DNA from: Triticum aestivum
Taxonomy: Eukaryota; Streptophyta; Magnoliopsida; Poales; Poaceae
Assembly: GCF_018294505.1 (NCBI RefSeq)
Contig: NC_057795.1
Location: forward strand, 231,116,643 to 231,180,642
Direction: 5' to 3'
DNA length: 64,000 nucleotides
How positions within the stretch are numbered: position 1 is the stretch's first letter; each line of letters starts with the position of its first letter. Positions 11,350-22,420 of this stretch are shown one piece after another. The notes beneath the pieces were generated by a model. It made no database searches, was not told where the DNA came from, and saw only the letters and a list, made by a program, of their open reading frames with translations. The position numbers and the translations under genes are program-made.

Positions 11350-12232
11350 TATAAAAGTAGGCTATGTAGGCCAAAACATGTGCCAAATTCACTTGTGATG
11401 CATTTGGCATCGATGCCCCTTCATTGTTCACCTGGTGGCCCAATCTGGATCACCTACTTTGCTTCGGTGCCAAATTAACTCACGCAATGAAAAAACACTG
11501 CGTGGGAGAGAGAGAGGACTGAGGCAATAAAAACACTTGTTTGGGAGAGTGAGAGGCTAGTGTAGTTGGTTTGATTGATTTGTTTATACATGTGGGTCTG
11601 TGTGCATAGCGGTGCCAACTCTCTCACATCGTGCGAGCGGTGCCAAAATCTTTTGATTTGACATCGATGCGTATTATGTGGGATACTTTTGCGAAATATG
11701 GCATCGGCCACACAGTGGAAGGCAACAAATGCCCAAGCTCTTCACGTGCTCCTAGTTAAATGAGAGGAAACAGAAACAGAGAGAGAGAGAGAGAGGGAGA
11801 GAGAGAGTGAAAAAATATCACTAGCCAGCCAACCCTATCATATGAGCGAATGATATTGGTACCTCTTGATGACACGGCAATCTTATGCAGCCAGGTGCTC
11901 TAATATGTTCTCTTCTTTTGTAGATAAAAAAAGACCCGAAAGTGAAAAATGTGCTGCACTATAACAATCTCATCGAATGCCTTGATCTCCATCTTACAGA
12001 AATTGATTTGATCGACTACCGAGGCAGCACATTTGAGATTAAATTGGCCAGGTTCTTTGTTCTGGAGGCAAGTGTGCTCAAGGTAATGAGGTTTGGCGTT
12101 CTCTGGCGCAATAATGAATGGCGTGTTGATCACCGCAAGCGTCTAAGCCTAAATCACAAATTCTCCACAGAAGCTGAATTTGTTTTTGAAACATCAAGTG
12201 GCCAGAGACTCGAAAACTTATTTGCCCATTAG

Positions 12233-13866
12233 TGACTTGTCAGGGTGGTGGATTTTAGTTTGTACGATAACGCTGCATCCACCTAAAGTAACGAAAGTTC
12301 TTACGTAAACTTCCTAGTAATTCCCTCTTCCTAGGTGCAACATTACTCCTAACATTTGTAATATCAGTTTGAAACTTGTAATATTGTCGTGTCCTATTCC
12401 TGCATTTTCAAAATCCTGCGAATCAAATAGGTCTTGAGTTGGTGATGATGTTGTGCCTCCCATCTTTCACCAATAGCCGTCGGATCTAGATCTGACGCAT
12501 ACAAACCAAGCTTCTCCATTTTTGCAAAAAGATGCCCGCACTTGTTCCCTATTTACAAACAACTCCTTGTCTCTCACAATCAGCCTTATCTCCTCCCCAC
12601 CACATCTAGAAGGCCGTGGAAAAATCTGGCGCGATGGCCGCTGCCGGAGCCGTCCACCCCCAATCTTGGTGTTCTGTGCAATGCACGGGCATCTACGCAC
12701 GGGAAATTATGTCGAACAGGGCTAGTTGTAAGCAGGCTAGCTCTATAGCCATGATGATAGTGACTGCAGAAGGTGAGGCTAACTATGGTATGTCGAACAC
12801 GGCGCCTATACTCAGGTGTCATCTCCGATGCAGGGTCTTGTCACTTCACTGTGAGGAGCAGCACGTAATAATTTGACCAACGGGTAGTATAGTACTAGTA
12901 CTAGTAGCACCACCGTCTGGATTTAGGAGTACTACCACGTCCATATGGATTTTAGTATTTGACTAGCAATATCTAGTAATGCATGTCACAAAAATGTACT
13001 ACTCCCTCTGTAAATAAATACATGGTGTTTTATTCCTATCGGCGAGAGAACTTAATGTTTTTTGCTAACTAGAGTCTTAATAGGATTACATGCAATGAAC
13101 TAAACACTGCATGTCATGTTTGGTAGTCTCAAGTCATTGAGCATGCACGGCCCACATCTCTCATTGGTTGATATGTCACGAAATAAGAAACAAGGAGGGA
13201 GTTAATGCAACGTGCCTAAGTGTTTTGGGATTATTTGGTTTTCGTAATGTGACTTACACAACATTTTTGTTTACATGCATTAACATTTTATTAGTTAAAT
13301 CAAGGTCAAAACTTGACGCAAAATGCAAAGGGGACCAATAAACCAGTAAACATCAAACTTCTCTCGTTTGGCCCCAACTAGAGGTCCGGTGAGATGACTA
13401 TACTGCACCGGCACGGAGGGGGCGTAGCTTCATTGACATACGACAACTGCCTTTGGGTGAATGACACGTGGGCCCAGGGGGTGGCTGGCCCACCTATCAT
13501 ACAGCCAAAGGCAGGTGCAGTAGAGGGCCGAGGAGTAGTACGAAATCCTACGCACATACGCACGCTAACCAGGGGCAAGAGTGATCACTCGAATCGCAAG
13601 ATCAGTTGACTACTACCTCTGTCCTGGTTTATTAGTCTGCTTTGTAATTTGTGCTAAATTTTGACCAAAAATTTAACTAACAAAATGTTGATACACATCA
13701 ACAAAAATTATATTTTTGGATTCATATTTGAACATAGTTTTCAGTGATATAATTTTTAGTAACATGCGTAAACATTTTGTTAGTTAAATTTGTGGTCAAA
13801 ATTTGACACGGATTACAATGGGGACCAATAAACCAGGACGGAGGTAGTAGAAGCTAAGCTAGACCC
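12233..13866. other. Intergenic segment with MITEs
   Basis: No supportable gene. It contains a Stowaway-like element at about 13002-13201 (ends CTCCCTCTGTAAATAAATA and AAGGAGGGAG) and a truncated relative of the 13613 MITE at about 13215-13345 ending GGGGACCAATAAACCAG. The complete 13613-13847 element is listed separately. Confidence 0.5.
13613..13847. mobile_element. Stowaway-like MITE just upstream of the 13867 ORF
   Basis: 235 bp with inverted ends CTACCTCTGTCCTGGTTTAT and ATAAACCAGGACGGAGGTAG, TA on both sides. It is the same type as the MITE at 11017-11224. It ends 19 bp before the ATG at 13867. Confidence 0.85.
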
Positions 13867-14416
13867 ATGGAGGCGATGAGCGCGAGCATCAGCCAGCTGT
13901 GCCAGATGGTCCACGACACCGGCCTCCGGCCCGACAACGAGGAACATCTCCAGGTAGTATTGCTTGAGGCCGCCAGGGCGAGGGACCGCTTGGACAACAG
14001 TTTCGTCTCCTTGTTCGACGAGGTCCTCGTCGGTTTCCTCGACAAGTTCACCGTCATCAAGAAGCTCGAGGACGACTTTGACGTCAGCCGCCAGCCGACG
14101 CGCCCAGGCTCTGCGATGCCCGCCACCCTCAACGGCCACTATGGTGACAACCTCTTCGATGCATTGGTGGCCCTGCGACTGCCCGCCGTCGCGCCGGAGA
14201 ATGTCCACCTCGAGGTTGCGCTCGCCATGCAGCGCCTGGCGCAGCAAGTCACCATCGACATAATCACCCACGTCTACGTGCATGCAAGAGGAGGACGATA
14301 GGACGCTGGCCTTCTTGGACCGCAGGGCAACCTTGGACGGCACTGTTCAGAAGCACGTTGAGCTCGTCGCCAGCGCCGCTTCTCCTCGCACGTCGGTTGG
14401 TGACCCGGCGCACTAG
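13867..14416 (+). pseudogene. Unrecognised GC-rich ORF, probably frameshifted near its 3' end
   Basis: An open frame of 144 codons runs 13867-14301 (starts MEAMSASISQLCQMVHDTG, contains LFDEVLVGFLDKFTVIKK and VALAMQRLAQQVTIDIITH). Just before its stop a +1 frame takes over at about 14281 (MQEEDDRTLAFLDRR, QKHVELVASAASPRTSVGD) and ends at TAG 14414-14416. The acidic-to-basic helical character continues across the switch, so I read it as one gene of about 182 codons with a single small indel. I do not recognise the family. High GC at wobble positions contrasts with the AT-rich neighbours, as expected for a captured grass exon. The start is the first ATG after the MITE. Confidence 0.5.
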
Positions 14417-15373
14417 GGCGTGAGGATGTCGTTGATGGATCCGTATGTATTTTTATCTTTCCATCAAATCCATGTAGTAGTATATGATACTACAGTAATT
14501 ATCTTACCTTTCGCATCAACTTCATAATTTTTGTACGTACTCCATGCATGAACGGCGCCAGAACCAAACTTATCATTACTCTAGGAAAAATCGTTATTTT
14601 CTATCTATGGATCGCGCCATGGAGCAGAACCAAATTTTACAAGTTACGAGTTCAAAAGGAAAAGTCTACGGTGTTCGCGTCGCACCCCCACACGCCGCTC
14701 AAGCGGGAATGCGTGCGGTGTTGCATTTTCACTTACAAGTGGGACCGTAGTTGAGCAAACCGACTATCGGCAAACCCCCACCCCGCCCACCGCGCGATGG
14801 CTGAGAAAACTGGAGGGAGAAGAGATGGTTGTAGCATGGACTCCAAGAAAATTGGTGTCGGATGGGACTCGTGTGCGTGGCGTGTGCCGTACTGCTAGAC
14901 CTGAATGCTAGTTATGGCCCATGCCACCCCACTATATCGAGCTATATCGAGGTATGTAGAACAAATTTCCTGCAGTCCGTGCTCAGCACTCCTCTATCTC
15001 TTTTCTCAGCCAGCCAGCGGACGCGCGGAGCCCATCGTCTGTTTGCTCACATGCGGTCCCACATGTCAGTGAAAATGCAAGCGGACCCACTGAACCTGCA
15101 CATCTTTCACCTCGACGTGCTGGTGATGAAAAACAAATCCAAGAAAGATCTTCGGTGGCCGCTTTTGGAGTTACTCAAGAGTAGTAGGATTCTATTTACA
15201 GTTTAACCCAAGATGCACATCTCGTGGCTTCAACTAACACTCTATTTTCTTTCATGACACGACGTGGATGCTCGATGTCCCACGTGTCGGCAAAAGGAGG
15301 AAGAACCCGACCAAATCTTCGGTTGTGCTCTCGGATTAGACTAGTTGTGCTAACTTTAAAATATTATTGTGTA
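14417..15373. other. Non-coding segment, includes one copy of a local duplication
   Basis: 14732-14945 is closely similar to 29012-29230 (both begin CTTACAAGTGGGACCG and share CAAACCCCCACC and GCGCGATGGCTGAG). Without the nested retrotransposon the two copies would be only about 1.1 kb apart. No gene is supported; open frames here are shadows. Confidence 0.6.
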
Positions 15374-15401
15374 CTCCCTCCGTTCCAAAATACTTGACTT
15401 C
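15374..15401. mobile_element. Stowaway MITE, left part, split by a retrotransposon
   Basis: Begins CTCCCTCCGTTCCAAAATAC after TA. The remainder, ending GCAACGGAGGGAG before TA, is at 28541-28636. The gypsy element at 15402-28535 sits inside it. Confidence 0.85.
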
Positions 15402-16353
15402 TGTCGGGGGAAACTGATCCACGAACACCTATGGGGCCGGCGGACCGGGCCCCTTTCGGTTCGGCGGGGGGCGGAGATCGCACGAAGAGCGGATCGAGGC
15501 GAAGCACACGAGCAGTTTTACCCAGCTTCGGAGCTCTCCGGAGAGATAACACTCCTACTGCTGCTTGTTTGATTATCTTGTGTTCTTGCTCCAGAGAGAG
15601 AGCGTAGTGTTTTTCTGGGTTGCGAATGAGTCGAACCATACCACCTCTACGTTGCGCATGGGCCTCCTTTTATACGCTAAAGGGGTCACCGACAGGTGGC
15701 AACGCAGAGAAGGGTACAAATGTAAAAAGCGAGGTGGTTGGTAGAGTTACTTGTACAGTGCACCCTACCTAACCCTGACGGCAGGGGACAAGGGCATTAA
15801 ATGCCCGTCTGAGTCACCCAAACAGTGCAGAAAAGGACCGTTAGGGGCGCCACCGTTCGCCACGATGGCGATCTTGTCAGCTTTGCATGCCACTGTGCAC
15901 CGCTGGCTGCACAGCCTCTCGCCACGCGCGTCTGGAGAGGCCCCCAGAACGACACGTTGGCGGATGCGCTGGAGCGTGGGCACAGAGTGGCCGCCTGCCG
16001 CGGCAAGTGCCTTGCCGTTGCTGTTATCTTGTCGGGTCCGGAAGCTTGTCGCTCACCGAGTCTTGAGGTACCTTGGTTGGTCTTCCCGGCAAGCTCCTCT
16101 TGCCGGGGCCTTGTTGCCTTGCTGGAGCGCGTGGCGCGTCGCGGCAAGTTCCTTGGGGTGCCTTGGTTGGCCTTCCCGGCAAGCTCCTCTTGCCGGGGCC
16201 TTGTCTCCTGAGCTTAAATACTTTGTTCTTGAATGGCTCCAAGGGAACCACGGAGGATCTTGGTGTTAGCTCGGCAAGCCTTGCCGCGGGGTGCTGCAAC
16301 TGCCCGTGCACAAGTTCGGGGTACTAGGGTACCCCTATTCTAGTACACCGACA
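15402..16353 (-). repeat. 3' LTR of the Tat-like gypsy element
   Basis: 952 bp, TG..CA termini. Minus-strand TATA-like TATAAAAG at 15667-15674. Confidence 0.92.
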
Positions 16354-16562
16354 GGAGCCCCCGGGCCTGGGCCAGACATGGTGCCGAGCGCTGTTGGGCC
16401 AGGCCCAAGGCAGGGCACAGGCACACGCGGACTGGGCCACGCCAAATCTCGCTCCGTATCCACCGCGCTCTCCCCTAACGGCACGCGTTGAATGCGGCAT
16501 CATGGGAGAGATCGTGGGTGGTTCTTTATTCGGAAGGGCGAAACGTCCGCCCCGTCCCTCTT

Positions 16563-16568
16563 TATAAG
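16563..16568 (+). promoter_or_regulatory. TATA box for the antisense gene
   Basis: TATAAG within CTCTTTATAAGCAGAGG, 169 bp upstream of the ATG at 16732, in a GC-rich leader. Spacing fits a plant promoter with a leader of roughly 140 nt. Confidence 0.5.
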
Positions 16569-16731
16569 CAGAGGAAACAGGGGCAGTTCGTTCCCCCTCG
16601 CTGGTTGCTACTACTCCATCTTCACGAACCTCCGCCGCTCCCCCCTTCTTCTCGAAGCCGAGAGAGCAGCGCTCCGCCCCCCATTGCCACCAGCATCACC
16701 AACCCCGTCGACCTCCCCCACCACCTCCGCC

Positions 16732-19700
16732 ATGGCTCCGAAAGCCGACAAGGGAAAGGGCGTGAAGTCGGCCGAGGCGCAGCGGCTCGCGGCGCTGTGG
16801 AAGGAGCGGGCGATCTTCTCCCCCCAGCTCGGCGTGAAGGAGCTGAGGGAGTACTTCTACCTCTTTTGGGCGACGGAGACGCGTGCGCATCCACGCACAA
16901 GGGTACTCCCGGCTACTGCTTCGGAACTGGCTCCAAACGGGTACCCATTCTTCACGCTGTTCTTCTATTGCGGGCTCTGCCCGCCCTTCTCGGAGTTCTT
17001 CTGCAATATCATGAACACCTACGGCTTCCGCCTCCTTGATTTCACCCCCAACGCCGTTCTGACAATGGCAGTTTTCGCACATTTGTGCGAAAACTTTGTC
17101 GGAGTCCACCCCAATGTTGCCCTTTTCCGCCACTTCTTCATACCTCGGGTAGAGAGAGGAGAGCCACTTGCCGGAGGGATCGCCTGGATCTCGAGAGTCG
17201 GCAAGAAGGAGGCGTACTTGGAGGGTGAGCTCCGCAGCAAGTGGGAGGAGTGGAGAGCGGAGTGGTGCTGGATCGTCGAGGAGAATCCGCAGCCCTTCAC
17301 CATCGTGCGCCAAGCTCCAATAGTGCGTGGCAATGACTGGAGCAACATGGCCCCAGAAGATGAGAGGCTGAAGATCGCCATTACTAGGATCCTTCGCCTC
17401 AGGCTTGCCGGGCTCACTATAGGCATTGTAGGCGCAGATTTCCTCCGCCGCCGCATTGCCCCCCTGCAGGAGAGGGGGAGGCCCGCCTGGGAATTCAAGA
17501 ACTCGGCGGACATCATGAGGCTGCGGCCGGGCCTCAACTACAACTTCACCGTCATGGAGCTGGATGCAATGCTCCTGGAGTTGTTCAAACGCGATCCCCA
17601 GCACCCATTCACGCTGGCGAGGGGCGTCGTTCCATTGTGCAATAGTTCTTCGCTTGACCGGATCCGCGCCATGATGTTGTTGTGCGATTCACACGGAATC
17701 GTTCCAACTTGGCAAGAGCCTGCGGATGACGTCGTGCAAGCGTTCTTCGACAACTTGGAAGAAGTGCCGGTCCGCGCTGACGAGTAGAAGAGCCTCACCC
17801 GTGACACCACCGACGAGGAGCTGCAGCGCATTGCCACTAGGGCAGAAGAGGTTGCGGCCGCAGCTGCCTCGGGCGCGTTCGGGTTCACTGTGGAGGAGGC
17901 GGAGGCGGCAGAGGCGGCAAACCTCGCCGAGCGCGCGGAGTTCGTTGGCGAGGAAGAGCCTACCGGCTCTGAAGCTGAGCCGAGCGAGGCCGGCGAGGAA
18001 GAGCCCGAGCCTTCAGAAAGCTTGCCGCAGGCGGATCCCCCGGCCCCGCCAAGAAGGCGTCTTCCCAGGGCCGCGGACATAGCGGGGTGGCAGCCGGGTC
18101 AACAGCCGCCGAGCCGTGCGACACGCTCTACCGCGGCAAGCAATGTTGCTGCGGGAGCGCCTCACGCAGCAGCGGCAACTGGAGCGGGATCTTCCCGGGC
18201 CACCGCCACCGCCCCCGCCAAGCGGGCAAGGGATCCTACTCCTCTGCCTCGCCACACCGGAGGGGGGCCGTACTTCGATCTTTCCGCGCTCAGCTGCGAC
18301 GAGGAGGAAGAAGAGTAAGTTTCTTTGGTGCTCTTGTAGTTCTTCAATCTTGTTGTTTTCATCTTGTATCTGACTTGCTTCAATCTGGACTTCTTTCTTT
18401 TCAGGACGCTGGCCCAGAGAGCGGCAAAGAGGGCCAAGGCCGCGGTGATTGTCATCGAAGATGACCCCACCGTGTTAGCAGGGGGTGGGTCCGAGACCAC
18501 CTTGACGGACCCGGCAACCACTCCTCAAAGCAGCCCCCAGCGCAGCCCCCAGCGTAAGTTCATAGTTAGCTTTCCGCTGTCAGGCGCGCATGAGTGCTTT
18601 TTCCTTTGTTGATATCTTGCTTGTTGATTCGTGTAGGAGCAGAGCAGCCATATCAGGAGCGCCCGGAAGCTGGTCCCGAAGTGCCATCTGCTTCGACTAT
18701 GCCGCCAAGGGAGGAGTTCCCGGTAAGGGAGCGCTCTCCGGCAAGGGGCAGCACCGTCGATCCTGCGGCGGCCGAGACCGCAACTGCAAATCTTGGCACA
18801 GGTAATTCACTTGTCCAAAAACTTTCCCTTGGGTTCTTCTTCTTCTGATTTTCTTCTCTAGGATTTTTGATTGATTTTTCCTCCCTTCTTCGTTCTTCAG
18901 ACCCATCTGCTGCTGAGCCAATGGAGACAGAGGGCGCCGGCGAGGAAGGCGTGCATGGGAGCACTGACGACGCCGCCGCCAACGAAGAAGGGGCCGATGC
19001 TGATGAGACCGCCGGCGAGGAGGCCGCCAAGGCTGCCGCAGAAGCCGGCGAGGGGTCGGGCGATCGCACTGACGACCCTGAGGCCGCAGGAGCGCCAGGC
19101 GCTGCGCCGACCGCCGATCCCTCTGCCGCTGCTGCGGGGCCGGGCTCCGAGGAGCCCCAACCCGGCACCTACTTGAAGGCCGGCGACGATATCTTCATCA
19201 AGCTACCCTAGGCGTCGAGCTCCAGGGCGCCGGTCGAGGGGGAAACTTCCGATGAGGAGGTGCTCGCCTCTGCTGGACTGTCATTGGTCGATGCGCCCAG
19301 CAGCAGTAGTGGCGATCCTGAGGAGGAGCAGCTGCTGTCACTCTACCGCGCACGGCAAGCCAAGCTGGCTTCCCGGGAAGCGCTTGTCGCAAAGGCGGGA
19401 GTTGACATGGAGAAGCGTGCGGAGGAGCTCCGGGGCCACAATCAAGAAGCTCTCCGGTCCCTGGCATAGGAGCGGGAGTGACTCGACGAGGAGCGCACGG
19501 CCTTCCTTCTCGAGAAGGCCGAAGCTGAGGAGGAACAAAGGCTGGCCGCCGAGAAGCAGTCCGCGCGAGAAGGCGAATTGGTGCAGCGGAAGGCCAACCT
19601 CGACAGCTACGAGGAGGAGCTCGCCGAGCGCGAGCAAGCACTTGGCGGGGCGCTCAAGGAAGCAAAGGACGCTGCTGCAATCGCAGAGGCCGCCAATAAA

Positions 19701-20402
19701 GAGCTGGAGGAGAAGGTGGCGCAGCTGGAGGCCAACATCAGGAAGAGCGGCGAGGAGCTTGCCGCGCTCAAGCGTGAGCGTGAGAAGGATGCTGCCGCCC
19801 ACGGTGAGCTGCAAGGTCTTCTCGCTGAGAGGGGCAAGGAGCTCAGCGCCGCCAAGGATTCCAATGCAGACCTGGAGTTCAAGCTGGCCACGCTGACGCA
19901 GACGCTGGACGCCGCCAAGGAGCGGGAGAAGACCTTGTCGGAGAAGGTCAAGGCTGACAAGGCGCTGCTGGAGAGCATCGCAGTAACCCAGAACTCATTC
20001 AGAGATACTGTGGAGCACTGGACCGAGGGTCTGGTGAATATTGCCGCAGTCATCGACGAGGAGCTGGCGCAGCTGGGGATGGAGGACTTTGGGTATCCCT
20101 CCGACGAGAATCTCCAACCCAGCGCCAAGCTCAGCCTGTTCTTCAAGGGCGTGGCGACGACACTCCAGCAGCTCCGGGAGAGGATCCCAAATCAGCTGGC
20201 CGACGAGTCGCGCAAAATCTGCGCCGTGGTTCTCCAGAAGGTGCTGATGAAGGTGGCCTTCTGCAATCCAGGCCTCAGCTTCACCAATGTCCTCAAGTCC
20301 TTGCCGCCAGATGCCGATCGGGACGCACTCAAGTCCCTTGTCGCACCCATTGTGGACAAGGTGAGCGAGATCAAGAGGGTTGAGGGCGATCGCGTAGACT
20401 AG
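16732..20402 (+). pseudogene. Transposase_28-type antisense gene of the gypsy element
   Basis: Five-exon model on the strand opposite gag-pol: 16732-18314, 18405-18553, 18637-18801, 18901-20402 with clean GT..AG junctions (the fifth unit is the long uninterrupted tail of the last exon, so four spliced blocks). The N-terminal third matches the Transposase_28 family (FFYCGLCPPFSEFFCNIMN, GFRLLDFTPNAVLTMAVFAH, VALFRHFFI). Then come an acidic Glu/Ala-rich linker and a long C-terminal coiled coil (EEELAEREQALGGALKEAKD, LEEKVAQLEANIRKSGEELA). The frame is kept through splicing but interrupted by TAG 17785-17787, TAG 19209-19211, TAG 19467-19469 and TGA 19479-19481. The function of the family is not established. 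It ends about 800 bp before the convergent end of pol. The start is the ATG in CCATGGCTCC. Confidence 0.8.
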
Positions 20403-21209
20403 GCCGCTCATTTCTTCTTTTCCCTTGTCGTTGCTAATCACGTTATGAAAACAGTCTGTTAGAGCCGCGACAAGTTATCTTGTAATATAACTTTATTTCT
20501 GTTATCAATTGCTATGTTATTTCCTCTACTAGATTCCTTCCTTTGTATGTTTTTACCCTACGCTTCTAGGGAACTTGTCGGCGCAGGTGCCCGAGCCGCG
20601 AGCACTGAGTGCGGAACGTCAGCAGCCTGCTGGCGGCGCTGCTTCCGACAAGAAACCTTGCCGCGACTAGATGCAGCACACTTAAGTTGTTGAGCGGACT
20701 CGAAACAAAGTAAGGGCGCAACTAGCCACGAGTTGGTTCCTCCGCGCACAGGTTTTCCGTACAAAGCAGGGTCATTCGAGGAAGATAACTCAAAAATTTA
20801 AAAACTGATTGCTCAAACTTTGGCAACTTAGCTTTTCTGTCGTTTGCTTCCCGGCAAGGCAAAACTTTGCTTGAACGACGCCTGGTCCATACCACAATCT
20901 TCTCCTTCCCCCCGGCAAACTTATGTGCGAGGTAACCTTCTTTTCCTTTGTTGAAAAAGAAGAAAGAAGAGAAAATAATGATATGGAGCCCTTCGGCTCG
21001 TTATTGCTTACCGGATGTAGGTGCTGCACAAAGTGTCAGATAACGCATGCAAGAAAGAAACTAATGCATGAAATGGACAAGTTGTGCGGAGCACATGGGG
21101 TTTTATTTATGCACGGGATCTGCGCCCGGCTTTGTACAAAGGATTATATGCAACAGCGGCAAGACTTGCACAAAAGGTGGTTGCCGGAACGGGTTCCGGC
21201 AACCGCGCC
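20403..21209. other. Spacer between convergent antisense gene and pol
   Basis: Contains likely 3' UTR of the antisense gene (AATATAACTTTATTTC near 20485) and on the other strand the pol 3' UTR. No additional gene seen. Confidence 0.5.
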
Positions 21210-22342
21210 CTACGGGAAAAACTTACGAAGATGTTCTATGTTCCAGGAGTTGCAAACCGGAATGCCATCTTCGGTCTCAAGGCGGACAGCGCCGGGCCTT
21301 GTGACTCGTTTCACCCGATAAGGGCCTTCACTTGTTGGAATTCTTGGCGGACTGAACACGGCGAAGAACAAGGTCACCTTCCTCGAAGCTTCTGGCCTTA
21401 ACTTTGTAGCTATGGTAGCAGCGCAAAGCTTGCTGGTATCGAGCAGCTCGTACAGCAGCCTGAAGACGATCTTCCTCAAGGAGCAGCGCGTCGTCTTGTC
21501 GCAGCTGTTCTTGCTCAAGCTCATCATAAGCAAGCACTCGTGGTGATCCGTATACGAGTTCCGTGGGGAGAACTGCCTCTGCTCCATAGACTAGAGCGAA
21601 AGGCGTCTGGCCAGTGGCTCGATTTGGCGTCGTTCTGATCGACCAAAGAACCACCGGCAGCTCCTCGATCCAGTTTCTTCCGCACTTGCGCAGCCTGTCG
21701 AAAGTTCTGGTCTTGAGCCCGCGCAACACTTCAGCATTTGCCCTCTCTGCTTGACCATTGCTTCTCGGATGAGCAACAAAAGCGAAGCAGACCTTGGCGC
21801 CAAGGTCTTGGACGTACTGCATGAAGGTGCGGCTCGTGAATTGTGTGCCGTTGTCGGTGATGATCCTGTTAGGGATCCCGAAACGGCAAACAATTGACCT
21901 GAAGAACTTGACTGCTAACTGTGATGTCACCTTCCTCACTAGCTGCACTTCCGGCCACTTTGTGAACTTGTCGATTGCGACGTACAAGTACTCAAAGCCC
22001 CCGACAGCTCGGGGGAAAGGGCCGAGGATATCAAGCCCCCATACCGAAAATGGCCAGGATAAAGGGATCGTCTGGAGAGCTTGAGCTGGCTGGTGTATCT
22101 GTTTGGAGTGGAACTGGCACGCTTCACACTTGGTTACTTGTGCAGTTGCATCCTGGAGGGCTGTCGGCCAAAAGAAACCTTGCCGGAAAGCTGCCGGCAA
22201 GTGCTCTTGCGCCAATGTGGTGGCCACATATGCCTCCATGTATCTCTGCCAACAGGTTTTGTCCATCTTCCCGGCAAATACACTTCAATTTCACACCGTT
22301 GAGTCTTCTTCTGTACAGTATGCTATCGACAAACTGGTACAT
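21210..22342 (-). pseudogene. Integrase region of gypsy pol
   Basis: The zinc-binding HHCC region is at about 22270-22130 (EIHGGICGHHIGARALAG, then KCEACQFHSK). The catalytic core shows all three acidic positions: WGLDILGPFPRA, IITDNGTQFTSR and HPRSNGQAERANAE. The C-terminal part has PFALVYGAEAVLP and ends at NSWNIEHLRKFFP with stop 21210-21212. Two frame changes break it: one near 22195 between ARALAG and FRQGFFWPTA, the other near 21345 after RRVQSAKNSN, where EGPYRVKRVTRPG continues in another frame. The intact enzyme would insert the cDNA copy into chromosomal DNA. Confidence 0.9.
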
Positions 22343-22420
22343 ACTTGACTGCCAGGCTACTTTTTCCGCTTCTTCTTGCTCTTCGGGAAGTTCTCCTGTC
22401 TGAAGGAAATGGACAATCTG

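Larger units (their letters stand above)
9681..12232 (+). pseudogene. F-box/FBD protein pseudogene carried in the CACTA
   Basis: The exon model is 9681-10562, 10645-10765 and 11924-12232, with GT..AG junctions. The N-terminus has a plant F-box ([31 protein letters not shown]). The middle is leucine-rich (LPQLKQLDLFDVV, LLRSCTALEYLRLEQ). The last exon matches an FBD domain (NNLIECLDLHLTEIDLIDYR, FFVLEASVLKVMRFGVLW). Intact homologues are substrate receptors of SCF ubiquitin ligases. This copy has in-frame TGA at 9906-9908 and TAG at 10044-10046. A one-base insertion in exon 2 throws CFPCTEKLLIE out of frame: the exon is 121 bp where phase predicts 120. The second intron holds two Stowaway MITEs. 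The start at 9681 is the ATG just before GEATNKWR; an upstream in-frame ATG at 9591 adds a Cys/Thr/His-rich segment that is probably leader. Confidence 0.85.

Noticed and set aside
15751..16327. Plus- and minus-strand frames in the gypsy LTR, repeated at 27834-28509.
   Set aside because: Present identically in both LTRs; these are LTR sequence, not genes.
16732..20402. Calling the antisense gene a DDE transposase because of its Pfam nickname.
   Set aside because: No DDE or other catalytic motif is visible. The domain name reflects occurrence in gypsy-type elements, not a shown activity.
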